From Clostridium sardiniense (GTDB lineage Bacteria > Bacillota > Clostridia > Clostridiales > Clostridiaceae), in the NCBI RefSeq assembly GCF_016907995.1, contig NZ_JAFBDA010000012.1, positions 56,113 to 120,112 of the forward strand: 64,000 nt of DNA, written 5' to 3'. Shown here in pieces: positions 11,029 to 19,551 of the stretch; position 1 is the stretch's first letter, and each line of letters begins with the position of its first letter. Below the pieces are notes generated by a model. It was not told the origin of the DNA and did no database searches. It saw nothing but the letters and a program-made list of their open reading frames with translations. Made by a program: the position numbers and the translations under genes.

Positions 11029-12057
11029 ATGAATATAAAAGATATGAAAGATAAGATTAATTCAAAAGAATATGATATTTTAAGAAATAAAAAGGAATTA
11101 GGAGATAATATAATACTTTTAACTACTGGGGGGAGTTATGCTTATGGCACAGATATACACACTAAAGAGCATGAAAGTGATTTTGATGTAAGAGGTATAT
11201 GTTTAAACACATATGAAGAGATATTAACTATGAATTGTATAGATAGACCTTATGAAGATAAGGAGTTAGATTTAGTAATTTATCCATTAAAGCAAATAAT
11301 AAATCTTTTAGTAAATGTAAATCCAAATGTTATAGAAATGCTTGGAACTAAAGATGAACATCTATTTATACAAAGTAAAGAAGGAAAATTAATAAGGGAT
11401 AATAGAGAATTATTTTTATCGCAAAAAGCTTATGCTTCCTTTGGAGGATATGCAATACAGCAGCTTAGAAGACTTCAAAATGCATTAGCTAGAGATGAGT
11501 ATCCAAAGGAAGAAAAAGAAAGACACATATTAGGAAGTATAAAGAAACAGATGAGTACATTTGAAGATAGGTATAGAGATTTAAGTGAAGACAATTTAAA
11601 TCTTTATATAGATAATAGTAAGTATAATAATGAAAAAGAGATACTTATAGATATAAATATCAAAGGATTTCCATTAAGAGATATCAAAGGAATGTTATCT
11701 GAGATGAATATGGTAGTTAAGGATTATGATAAATTAAATAAAAGAAATTCTAAAAAAGATACACTTCATCTTAATAAACATTCAATGCATCTAGTTAGAT
11801 TATTACTTATGGGTAAAGAAATATTAGAAGGTAAGGGAATAAACACATATAGAGAAAAGGATAGAAATTTATTATTAGACATAAGAAATGGGGTATACTC
11901 ATATGATGAAATATTTCTAATGGTAGATAAATTAGAGAAAGATTTTAAATATGCTTATGAAAATACAGCTTTACCAGAAAAGGCTTATATAAATGAAATA
12001 AAGGAACTTACAATAGAGATAAATAAAAGTGTAGTGAAATCATTTCAAAGTGTTTAG
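11029..12057 (+). CDS. RlaP-type nucleotidyltransferase
   Basis: The 342-residue protein begins its fold with LLTTGGSYAYGTDIHTKEHESDFDVRGI, that is, the GS-x-YG and SDxD signature of polymerase-beta-like nucleotidyltransferases. The arrangement and length fit PF10127 (RlaP, a nucleotidyltransferase first noted beside RNA repair ligases). No RNA ligase or Hen1 gene is adjacent here, so the physiological substrate is unknown. The rest of the protein is helical and basic, with SFGGYAIQQLRRLQ and LHLNKHSMHLVRLLLMG conserved-looking helices. The gene has a modest ribosome site (GGAGATAT) and is divergent from the LUD gene, with about 125 bp between them. Confidence 0.78.
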   Translation: MNIKDMKDKINSKEYDILRNKKELGDNIILLTTGGSYAYGTDIHTKEHESDFDVRGICLNTYEEILTMNCIDRPYEDKELDLVIYPLKQIINLLVNVNPNVIEMLGTKDEHLFIQSKEGKLIRDNRELFLSQKAYASFGGYAIQQLRRLQNALARDEYPKEEKERHILGSIKKQMSTFEDRYRDLSEDNLNLYIDNSKYNNEKEILIDINIKGFPLRDIKGMLSEMNMVVKDYDKLNKRNSKKDTLHLNKHSMHLVRLLLMGKEILEGKGINTYREKDRNLLLDIRNGVYSYDEIFLMVDKLEKDFKYAYENTALPEKAYINEIKELTIEINKSVVKSFQSV

Positions 12058-12234
12058 TATATGAATTAAAAGGAAAATAATAATAATAAAATTTAATATA
12101 AATTTGTATTATTTTCTTTACTTATTATGTATATGATGTGATAATATGTTTTGATATGGGATTAATTATAATAATTTATAGTATTGTTATTAGATGTAAA
12201 GAAATTTAAAAGAAAAAGGAAGGGATTAAACTAT

Positions 12235-12681
12235 ATGAAGAAATTGATTTTTGCTGTAGTTGGGGTAATACTTGTATTTATATCTTTTTACATTGGGATT
12301 AATAGACCAGAGATAGTTATAGAGGATTCATTTAGATATGAGAATTCACATAACAAAGAAGATTTAGCAAAATGCTATGTAAATGGAGATAAAATAGATT
12401 TTAGCTATATAGATAGCATAAAAAAGATAGAGCTAAAAGATTTAAAAAGAGTGAAGGACAATAAGGAATATGATAACTATTTAAAAAATGTTGGACTAAC
12501 AGATAGTGATATAAGTAGAGACAATATTTTAATATTTAATGTAAAATATGATGTAGAAGTTAAAGCAAATAGCAAAACATATAAAGAGAAGACTGGAACA
12601 TATAACAAAAAGTTTATAGTTACTAGAGAAGGTAAGCTAACCGGTTGGAAGATAAAAGAAGTAATAAATATAAATAAGTAA
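12235..12681 (+). CDS. Small exported or membrane-anchored protein, unknown
   Basis: I start at the ATG at 12235, after AAGGAAGGG; the longer frame back to 12184 would begin with TTG and lacks a ribosome site. The 148-residue product has an N-terminal KK plus hydrophobic segment (about residues 2-20, LIFAVVGVILVFISFYIGI) that looks like an uncleaved signal anchor. The remainder is a soluble lysine-rich domain with alternating strands and no cysteine-box typical of lipoproteins. I do not recognise the family. A bidirectional terminator follows directly. Confidence 0.7.
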   Translation: MKKLIFAVVGVILVFISFYIGINRPEIVIEDSFRYENSHNKEDLAKCYVNGDKIDFSYIDSIKKIELKDLKRVKDNKEYDNYLKNVGLTDSDISRDNILIFNVKYDVEVKANSKTYKEKTGTYNKKFIVTREGKLTGWKIKEVININK

Positions 12682-12706
12682 CTATATTAAAAATAAAGTG
12701 ATAGAT

Positions 12707-12745
12707 AAAATAGAGTATGGGTTTTACCCATACTCTATTTTTTAG
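12707..12745. terminator. Bidirectional terminator between convergent genes
   Basis: Perfect 16-bp arms at 12707-12722 and 12726-12741, with T-rich flanks on the plus strand and the matching A-rich flank on the other. It separates the small exported protein gene (plus) from the peptide-utilisation block (minus). Confidence 0.9.
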
Positions 12746-13134
12746 CTTACTTTTTTTACTTCTTTAAATGATACCCAACCTTTTTTTGCGATATGATGCA
12801 TATATGGTACAATTCTATGAATCGAACCATCTAAACTTTCGTTACATTCGGTAGCCATTATTTTAGCTATATCATATATACATCTTTTACCATCGATAAG
12901 AAGCCAAGCTTTTGAACATAAGTCGTCAAATGTTATATCACAAGTAGGTGATGTTTTGTAAAGCCATCCTACAAATCTTTTTACAGGATCTTTAACAGAA
13001 AAATAAATTACTACTTTGTTATCTACAAGCTTCCAATTATCATGTTTAATCTCAGGTACATAAAGTAAAAAGTTATAATTAGCTTTTTTTTCAGTTTTTG
13101 ATTTTCTTTTATTACTATTTAAAGAACTAGCCAT
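12742..13134 (-). CDS. PqqD-like protein
   Basis: The C-terminal half of this 130-residue protein (about residues 70-125) has the PqqD pattern: ITFDDLCSKAWLLIDGKRCIYDIA, then helices ending in a GWV strand. PqqD-fold domains bind precursor peptides for radical-SAM or other maturation enzymes (RiPP recognition elements), but stand-alone members of unknown role also occur. The N-terminal 65 residues are a lysine-rich extension with a short beta segment. The gene starts 2 bases after the OPT transporter stop codon, with AAAGGA inside the end of that gene, so the two are co-transcribed and likely coupled. No radical-SAM enzyme or precursor peptide is visible nearby. Confidence 0.75.
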   Translation of the reverse strand: MASSLNSNKRKSKTEKKANYNFLLYVPEIKHDNWKLVDNKVVIYFSVKDPVKRFVGWLYKTSPTCDITFDDLCSKAWLLIDGKRCIYDIAKIMATECNESLDGSIHRIVPYMHHIAKKGWVSFKEVKKVS

Positions 13135-13135
13135 A

Positions 13136-15106
13136 CTATTTATTTCCTTTTTGTTGTTTTATTTTAAATTCTTTTCCACCTTTAACTGATGAAGTGTAGA
13201 ACCAGCATGATAGAATTAAAAACATTATAAGTGGTAGCCAGTTACTTTGAGTAACAGCTGGTATAATATTTGCACCAAATCCAATATCAACTCCAACAGT
13301 TGTAAATATTGCAACTATAATACCCATAATCGCACCACCTGCAACAAGCCCTGAAGCTGTAAGAACACCTTTTTCAACTGCTTCACCTTGTGCATCTTTA
13401 TCTTCAGGTTTCTTGAATCTTTTTTCAACTAAAACTCTTATTACGCCACCAAATAGTACTGTTGCGTTTAAAGTTATAGGAAGATATACACCAAGTGCAA
13501 CAGGTAGAATTGAAATTCCAACCATTTCGCAGAATATTGATATAAATGCACCTATAAATACTAATGTCCAAGGTATTTGTCCTGTTATAATACCATCGGC
13601 TAACATCTTCATAAGAGTAGCTTGAGGTGCTGGAACGCTTGCTGAACCTAATCCATAAGCTTTGTTTAGCATGAATATAACAACAGCAACTATAACAGCT
13701 GAAAATAAAACGGCAACCCACATCCAGATGTGATTATCTCTTGGGGTACCACCTATTATAAATGTTGTTTTTAAACCTTGTGATGCAGCACCTGCAACAC
13801 CTACGGCAGCTGCAACTATTGAAGTAACAAGTAATGATTTTTCAATACCAACAGAGCCAGATAAACCAGTTAATCTAAAGATAATAGCTATAAATAATAA
13901 TGAAGCAATAGCCATACCTGAAACTGGATTATTAGATTCACCAATTATACCAACCATTCTAGCTGATACAACAGAAAAGAAGAAAGCAAATAATACTGCT
14001 AAAATACCACCAACTATTCCGCCCTTTATCATTGGTAGAAGCCATGTAGCAAAAAATCCTACTAGAGCAGCACCAATAAGCCATACTATAGGAGTTTCTA
14101 TATCAGTTCTCTTTTTAGTATTATCAGCATGCTTTTCCTCATGTATAAGACCAGATATAGCTTGCTTAAAGCTATTTATTATTGTAGGCATTGATTTTGC
14201 AAGAGATATAAATCCGCCCATTGCAACTGCACCAGCACCTATATATTTAATATAGTTAGACCATATTTCCATAGAAGACATTTGTGAAATTACTTTTGTT
14301 GATGGGAAAATTGCATTAGTTAGTCCAGAACCAAAGAATTTTATTAAGGGAATAAGTGCAAACCATGCAACTAATGATCCACCAAACATTAAAAGACCAA
14401 CTCTGACTCCGACTATAAAACCTACACCAAGAACTGGAGCTAAGGTATCAAGTCCTATCATTGTTCCTTGGTATCCTTTAAAGATATAAGTTGTTTGACT
14501 TCCCCATAATTTAAATCCATCAGATAGTAAGTTATATAAACCACCTAAACCAATACCAGTTAAAACTGTTTTAAATGAAGTACCACCTTGACTAGCAGTA
14601 ACTAAAACTTCTGAGGCAGCCATACCTTCTGGATAAATTAAAGTACCGTGTTCTTCAACTATTAAATATCTTCTAAGGGGAGTAATAAAGAAAACCCCCA
14701 TTGATGCACCAACAACTATGATTAAGATTATAGTTAAAAGGCTTATATTAAATCCAGCTAAAATAAGTGCTGGTAGTACGAATACTGAACATCCAGCAGC
14801 AGCTTCACCCATACCAGATAATGAACAAGCAAGGTTAGCTTCTAATATACTATTTCTCTTAAAGGATCCTTTTAAAATACCAACTGCGAGTATGGCACCT
14901 GGTATAGCAGAGGCTATAGTCATACCAACTTTTAATCCTAAATAAGCATTTGCAGCAGCAAATACACAGGCAATGATTATACCAACTATGATTGAGTAGC
15001 CTGTGGTTTCAGGCATAACATCAGAGGTTGGAACAAATGGTATATATTCGTCTCCAGTGCAACCTCCGTAGGCTGTAGATGATAATTTCTTTTTTTCTTG
15101 AGCCAT
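13136..15106 (-). CDS. OPT-family oligopeptide transporter
   Basis: The 656-residue protein is very hydrophobic, with about 14-16 membrane segments and the features of the prokaryotic OPT family: an N-terminal YGGCTGDEYIPFVP, the IPGAILAVGILKG and NLACSLSGMGEAAAG stretches, and the NNPVSGMAIASLL motif in the middle. OPT transporters bring in small peptides or metal chelates using the proton gradient. Its position between a dipeptidase gene and a PqqD-like gene on the same strand suggests di- or oligopeptide uptake. I prefer the ATG at 15106, eight bases after AAGGAG; a GTG nine bases upstream is also in frame. Confidence 0.92.
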   Translation of the reverse strand: MAQEKKKLSSTAYGGCTGDEYIPFVPTSDVMPETTGYSIIVGIIIACVFAAANAYLGLKVGMTIASAIPGAILAVGILKGSFKRNSILEANLACSLSGMGEAAAGCSVFVLPALILAGFNISLLTIILIIVVGASMGVFFITPLRRYLIVEEHGTLIYPEGMAASEVLVTASQGGTSFKTVLTGIGLGGLYNLLSDGFKLWGSQTTYIFKGYQGTMIGLDTLAPVLGVGFIVGVRVGLLMFGGSLVAWFALIPLIKFFGSGLTNAIFPSTKVISQMSSMEIWSNYIKYIGAGAVAMGGFISLAKSMPTIINSFKQAISGLIHEEKHADNTKKRTDIETPIVWLIGAALVGFFATWLLPMIKGGIVGGILAVLFAFFFSVVSARMVGIIGESNNPVSGMAIASLLFIAIIFRLTGLSGSVGIEKSLLVTSIVAAAVGVAGAASQGLKTTFIIGGTPRDNHIWMWVAVLFSAVIVAVVIFMLNKAYGLGSASVPAPQATLMKMLADGIITGQIPWTLVFIGAFISIFCEMVGISILPVALGVYLPITLNATVLFGGVIRVLVEKRFKKPEDKDAQGEAVEKGVLTASGLVAGGAIMGIIVAIFTTVGVDIGFGANIIPAVTQSNWLPLIMFLILSCWFYTSSVKGGKEFKIKQQKGNK

Positions 15107-15136
15107 TACGATCACTCCTTAAGTATTTAAGTTTAC

Positions 15137-15169
15137 AGAAGTCACTACTAAAATAGTGTAGTGACTTCT
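15137..15169 (-). promoter_or_regulatory. Stem-loop between pepD and the OPT transporter gene
   Basis: AGAAGTCACTAC (15137-15148) and GTAGTGACTTCT (15158-15169) form a perfect 12-bp hairpin in the short gap between the two genes. There is no proper U-tract on the minus strand, so it is better seen as an mRNA-stability or partial-attenuation element than as a full terminator. Confidence 0.55.
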
Positions 15170-15182
15170 ATATAATATTTAT

Positions 15183-16637
15183 CTAGTTAATTTCTTTTAA
15201 AACTTCTAAAAGTAATTTATACATTCTTTCAGCTGATGATATGCATAAATGCTCATTTGTAGTATGAGCATCGTAAATACTTGGGCCAAAGCTTATCATA
15301 TCAGTATCTTTCATAGTTTCTTTAAATAGACCACATTCAAGACCGGCATGAATAGCTGAAACCTCAGCATCTTTATTGAATAAATCTTTATATACATTTA
15401 GACAAAGTTCTCTTACTTTTGAATTAGGATCATATTCCCATTCAGGGTATTCAGTAAGCTTTTCAAGTTTTGCATTTAGCATTTTAGATATAACTGATAA
15501 TGTGTTAAATACTTCATATTTTAAGCTTTTCATAGAACTTCTTATAGAAATTGTGATTTCTATTCCGTCTTTAGTTGTATCTATAACGGCTATATTTAGG
15601 CTAGTTTGAACTAAGCCTTTAATATCTTCACTCATGTTTTGTACTCCATTTGGAGAAGCAACTAAAAAGTCTATAACTTCAGAAGTTCTCTTAGAAGTAA
15701 ATTCTTTATCATCATCTGTGCAGCAACAGTCTGATACTTTAAGTGTTAAACCTGGGTCTGTAACTCTATATTCAGATTTAAAATCTTCTTCCATTTTCTT
15801 TACAATGGTATTAACTTTTGAAATATCAGAATCATTTTTTAATGTTATAGAAGCGATACATTCACGAGGAATTGCATTATGTTTTGTACCACCATTAATT
15901 TTTACTATATTAAATTCAATAGAAGTTTTTAGTTCAAATAGTAATCTACCCATTAATTTATTAGCATTAGCTCTTTGTTTTACTATTTCTATTCCTGAGT
16001 GTCCACCAAGTAAACCTGTTACTGATAATTGAATACACTTTCCGGATTTAGATATTAAATCATTTGAAAAGATTGTTCTAGTATTTATACCACCAGCACA
16101 TCCAGTTAATAGCACTCCTTCTTCTTCTGAATCTACATTAAGCATTATTTTACCTTTTAAAAGGCTAGTATCTAAAGCCATTGCACCATCCATACCTACT
16201 TCTTCAGCAGTTGTAACTACAACTTCTAGTGGGGGATGTGGAATATCATCTGAATCTAATATAGCAAGAGCATAAGCAACAGCTATACCATCATCAGCGC
16301 CTAAAGTAGTGTTAGTTGCATATAAGTTATCTCCAACGACTCTTAATTCTAAAGGATCTTTTGAAAAATCATGTTTGCTATCTTCAGTTTTTTCACAAAC
16401 CATATCCATATGACCTTGAATTATGACTGGAGTTTTATTTTCGTATCCTTTTGTACCAGGTTTTCTAATAATTACATTTAAAGCTTTATCTTGAATAACT
16501 TCTAAGTTACGTTTTTTAGCGAAGTTTACAAGATAATCACTTATTTGTTTTTCGTGATATGAGCAATGTGGAATTTTAGTTAATTCTTCAAAAAATCCAA
16601 ATACTTTTTTGGGTTCTAAATTTTGACATACTGACAT
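15183..16637 (-). CDS. pepD: Aminoacyl-histidine dipeptidase (PepD, M20 family)
   Basis: The protein is 484 residues when started at the ATG at 16637, which has GGAAGCG upstream; 484 is the usual PepD length (about 485). It shows the M20 metal-site motifs VIIQGHMDMVCEK, the TTLGADDGIAVAYALA stretch with its metal-binding Asp, and TTAEEVGMDGA with the catalytic Glu pair. The lid domain carries GLLGGHSGIEI and the C-terminus has IHAGLECGLF. PepD cleaves Xaa-His and other dipeptides in the cytoplasm. It is probably the first gene of a pepD-OPT-PqqD unit: a promoter is visible upstream and the transporter follows 76 bases after the stop codon. Confidence 0.95.
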   Translation of the reverse strand: MSVCQNLEPKKVFGFFEELTKIPHCSYHEKQISDYLVNFAKKRNLEVIQDKALNVIIRKPGTKGYENKTPVIIQGHMDMVCEKTEDSKHDFSKDPLELRVVGDNLYATNTTLGADDGIAVAYALAILDSDDIPHPPLEVVVTTAEEVGMDGAMALDTSLLKGKIMLNVDSEEEGVLLTGCAGGINTRTIFSNDLISKSGKCIQLSVTGLLGGHSGIEIVKQRANANKLMGRLLFELKTSIEFNIVKINGGTKHNAIPRECIASITLKNDSDISKVNTIVKKMEEDFKSEYRVTDPGLTLKVSDCCCTDDDKEFTSKRTSEVIDFLVASPNGVQNMSEDIKGLVQTSLNIAVIDTTKDGIEITISIRSSMKSLKYEVFNTLSVISKMLNAKLEKLTEYPEWEYDPNSKVRELCLNVYKDLFNKDAEVSAIHAGLECGLFKETMKDTDMISFGPSIYDAHTTNEHLCISSAERMYKLLLEVLKEIN

Positions 16638-17030
16638 AAATATCGCTTCCTTTTGTATGAATATTAATAACAATTTACAAGTAATACTTAAATTTTGAAT
16701 GTTACTTTATGTAATTTGTTACTTAGGTTAAATAATAGATATAAATAAAAATTAACCTTAAAAAAATTGTAGACATTTACAAGCAAATAATCAATACATT
16801 ATATCTAAAATTGACTTAATTGATATATTAGTAATAAAATAGTCACAATTGTAAAATGGATTTAATCTTATTATGTAAAAAAGTTAACAATATTATAGTT
16901 TATATAAGATAGATATTGATACTTATTAAAAATTATATTTTCATTCTTTTCTATATTTAAAACTTTTACAAGAAAGATATGTAATTATAAAGAAATTATA
17001 AAAGGGAAATTAACCTTAAAATAGTATGAA
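16638..17030. other. AT-rich intergenic region upstream of pepD
   Basis: About 390 bases without a credible ORF. It contains the pepD promoter (16766-16794, minus strand) and a spaced inverted repeat AGGTTAA (16725-16731) / TTAACCT (16752-16758) just downstream of that -10. A further TTAACCTT lies near 17010 and an inverted AAGGTTAA near 17111. Several GTTAC/GTAAC words occur at about 16680-16725. The rest (about 16800-17005) is low-complexity AT sequence in which I see nothing definite. Confidence 0.6.
16766..16794 (-). promoter_or_regulatory. Predicted sigma-A promoter for pepD
   Basis: Read on the minus strand, TTGATT (complement of 16789-16794) and TACAAT (complement of 16766-16771) are separated by exactly 17 bases. 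The AGGTTAA/TTAACCT dyad lies at and after the expected start point, a position suited to repression. Confidence 0.65.
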
Positions 17031-17078
17031 AATAATAAAAGGAAGGAGTTCAGATATTAACTCCTTCCTTTTATTATT
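17031..17078 (-). terminator. Strong hairpin terminator after the cysteine-synthase-like gene
   Basis: Perfect 20-bp arms (17031-17050 and 17059-17078) around an 8-base loop. On the minus strand the hairpin follows the end of the cysteine-synthase-like gene and closes in a T-rich arm. Confidence 0.85.
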
Positions 17079-17137
17079 TAAGTTTTATTATTTTATAAAT
17101 AAAATATCCTAAGGTTAAAATAGTAAAAATTTATATA

Positions 17138-18145
17138 TTATAATGTTCTAATAGATAATAAGTCCACATCTTTAGATAAGAATTCAGTATAAGATATTTC
17201 ATTTTTCATAAGATCAGTAGATAAATATTTTTTATTATCATCAGGGAATACAGTGACAACTACAGAATTATTATTTTTCTCTAATAATAGCTTTAATGCT
17301 CCAATAAAGTTTGCTCCAGATGATATGCCAACTCCGAGACCAAGTTCTTTTGAAAGTTTCTGAGCCATTATAATTGCATCTCCATCCCACACGTCAACTA
17401 TACTATCTAATTCATACAATTTTACTATTTTAGGAACGAATTCGTCAGATATACCTTGTATCCTATGTGACGAACCAGTATATCCATATGAAAGGGTAGG
17501 AGAATTTGCTGGTTCAAGAGGATGAACCTTTATTCTTGAATCTTTACTCTTAAGATACTTTGCTATTCCCATAACAGTTCCACCTGTACCTACTCCCGCA
17601 ACAAATGCACTAGGTGTTAAATTATGTGATGATAATGACTTATAAATTTCAGGTGCAGTAGTTAAATAATGAGCCATTATGTTGTCGTTATTATCAAATT
17701 GAGATGGTAAGAAAACATTATTATTAGTAAGAGCAAATCTTTTAGCAAGTTCTATGCAGCGTAAGAAACCACCTTCTTGTTTTGAAACTAACTTTATATC
17801 TGCACCAAAATTTTTTATTAAGTTTTGTCTTTCAACACTCATCCATTCAGGCATAAAAATAGTAACAGGATGATTTAAAAGACTACCTATTGATGCAAAG
17901 GAAATCCCAGTATTTCCGCTTGTTGCTTCAACTATTCTGTCATATGCTTTAAGTTTATTTTCTTTATAAGCTTTTCCAAGGATATAAAGAGCCATTCTAT
18001 CTTTAACGCTTCCACTGTAATTATAGTACTCCAGTTTAGTGTAGATTTTCATCTCTTTACCCTTATAAGTAAATAAAATTTCTATAAGAGGAGTATTGCC
18101 AATAAGTTCTTTCAATGAATTAAATTTATTTTCTATAGAATTCAT
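17138..18145 (-). CDS. Cysteine synthase-like PLP-dependent enzyme
   Basis: The 335-residue protein belongs to the cysteine synthase / cystathionine beta-synthase family (fold-type II PLP enzymes). LIGNTPLI opens the fold; Lys in SGSVKDRMA is the PLP-binding lysine; EATSGNTGISFA is the phosphate/substrate loop; GVGTGGTVMG binds the PLP phosphate; and VGISSGANFIGA lies near the C-terminus. Such enzymes make cysteine from O-acetylserine or act on related substrates. No serine acetyltransferase or other sulfur gene is next to it, so the precise substrate is open. The start has AAGGAGAG. It lies on the minus strand, divergent from the gal operon. Confidence 0.88.
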   Translation of the reverse strand: MNSIENKFNSLKELIGNTPLIEILFTYKGKEMKIYTKLEYYNYSGSVKDRMALYILGKAYKENKLKAYDRIVEATSGNTGISFASIGSLLNHPVTIFMPEWMSVERQNLIKNFGADIKLVSKQEGGFLRCIELAKRFALTNNNVFLPSQFDNNDNIMAHYLTTAPEIYKSLSSHNLTPSAFVAGVGTGGTVMGIAKYLKSKDSRIKVHPLEPANSPTLSYGYTGSSHRIQGISDEFVPKIVKLYELDSIVDVWDGDAIIMAQKLSKELGLGVGISSGANFIGALKLLLEKNNNSVVVTVFPDDNKKYLSTDLMKNEISYTEFLSKDVDLLSIRTL

Positions 18146-18309
18146 AAAAACTCTCCTTTTTTATAAGCTTAATATTATGTATGCAGTCTTATATTAATAT
18201 ATTTTAAAATCTAAAAAATGATTTTAAATAGTTAAAATACTAAAAAGTAATAAGTAAAAATATTAGTAAAAATAAATAAAATTATTAGTAAAAAATAAGT
18301 AAAATTTTA

Positions 18310-18338
18310 TTGAAAATGTTTTCTGATGGTGATATTAT
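18310..18338 (+). promoter_or_regulatory. gal promoter with overlapping LacI/CcpA-type operator
   Basis: TTGAAA (18310-18315) and TATTAT (18333-18338) are spaced by 17 bases, a good sigma-A promoter. The -35 overlaps the dyad GAAAA-TG-TTTTC (18312-18323). The stretch 18310-18325 fits the catabolite-responsive element consensus with two mismatches, so CcpA or the nearby LacI-family protein could repress galK-galT here. Confidence 0.65.
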
Positions 18339-18378
18339 ATAAATATAAAGTAAAAATTTTTAAAGGGTGGGTTGAATT

Positions 18379-19542
18379 ATGAAAAAAGAAATTTTGAATA
18401 CATTTTATAATATTTTTGGAGACAAGGAAGGTGTAAGAGCATTTTTTTCACCAGGAAGAGTTAATTTAATTGGGGAGCATACTGATTATAATGGCGGGAA
18501 TGTATTCCCATGTGCCCTTAGCTTTGGTACATACGGAGCTATTTCTTTAAGAGAAGATAAAAAAATAAGAATGTTTTCAAATAATTTTAAAGATTTAGGA
18601 ATTATAGAATTTGATTTAGAAGGAATAAAATATGAAAAAGATCATGATTGGGCAAATTATCCAAAGGGAGTTATAGATGTCTTAAATAAAAAAGGTCATA
18701 AAATAGATAAAGGATTTGATATTGTTATAGATGGAAATATTCCAAATGGTGCAGGACTATCATCATCAGCATCTTTAGAACTTCTTATAGCAGTTATGTT
18801 AGACAAGCTTTTTGATCTTAATATAGATAGAGTGGATTTAGTTAAATATTCACAAGAAGCTGAAAATAAATTTATAGGTGTTAACTGTGGGATTATGGAT
18901 CAGTTTGCTATAGGTATGGGTAAAGATGATAGTGCCATATTACTTGATTGTAATACATTAAAATATAATTATTCAAAAATTGATTTAAAGGATGAAGTCT
19001 TAATAATAGCAAATACAAATAAAAGAAGAGGACTTGCTGATTCTAAATATAATGAAAGAAGAAGTGAGTGTGAGAGTGCATTAGAAGAACTTAAAACAAA
19101 ATTAGATATTAATGCATTAGGTGAGGTTAGTATAGAAGAGTTTGAAGAAAATAAAGAATTAATAAAAGATGATATAAGAAGAAAAAGAGCAAAACATGCT
19201 GTTTATGAAAATATAAGAACACTTAAAGCGAAGGAAGCTCTAGAAAAGAATGATTTAAATACATTTGGTGAGCTTATGAATGCATCACATATTTCTTTAA
19301 GAGATGATTATGAAGTTACAGGTATTGAATTAGATACATTAGTAGAGCTTGCATGGGAACAAGAAGGAACTCTTGGATCAAGAATGACTGGAGCAGGATT
19401 TGGAGGATGTACAGTATCTTTAGTAAAGAGAAACTGTGCGGAAGACTTCATAAAAAAAGTAGGTGAAGGATATAAAGAAAAGATAGGTTATAATGCTGAT
19501 TTTTATATTGCAAATATAGGAAGCGGAACTAGAGAAGTGTAG
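18379..19542 (+). CDS. galK: Galactokinase
   Basis: The 387-residue protein is a GHMP-family kinase that phosphorylates alpha-D-galactose to galactose-1-phosphate. Near residue 29 it has the galactokinase signature [19 protein letters not shown]. The ATP-binding motif [16 protein letters not shown] follows near 125, [12 protein letters not shown] near 173, and the C-terminal [17 protein letters not shown] motif. Length and all motifs are typical. It starts the Leloir operon here, with a clear promoter upstream and galT 9 bases after its stop codon. The start codon has a GGGTGGG ribosome site. Confidence 0.97.
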   Translation: MKKEILNTFYNIFGDKEGVRAFFSPGRVNLIGEHTDYNGGNVFPCALSFGTYGAISLREDKKIRMFSNNFKDLGIIEFDLEGIKYEKDHDWANYPKGVIDVLNKKGHKIDKGFDIVIDGNIPNGAGLSSSASLELLIAVMLDKLFDLNIDRVDLVKYSQEAENKFIGVNCGIMDQFAIGMGKDDSAILLDCNTLKYNYSKIDLKDEVLIIANTNKRRGLADSKYNERRSECESALEELKTKLDINALGEVSIEEFEENKELIKDDIRRKRAKHAVYENIRTLKAKEALEKNDLNTFGELMNASHISLRDDYEVTGIELDTLVELAWEQEGTLGSRMTGAGFGGCTVSLVKRNCAEDFIKKVGEGYKEKIGYNADFYIANIGSGTREV

Positions 19543-19551
19543 GAGGATATT

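Noticed and set aside
15137..15169. Full transcription terminator between pepD and the OPT gene
   Set aside because: The hairpin is perfect, but no T run follows on the minus strand, so I list it as a stem-loop only.
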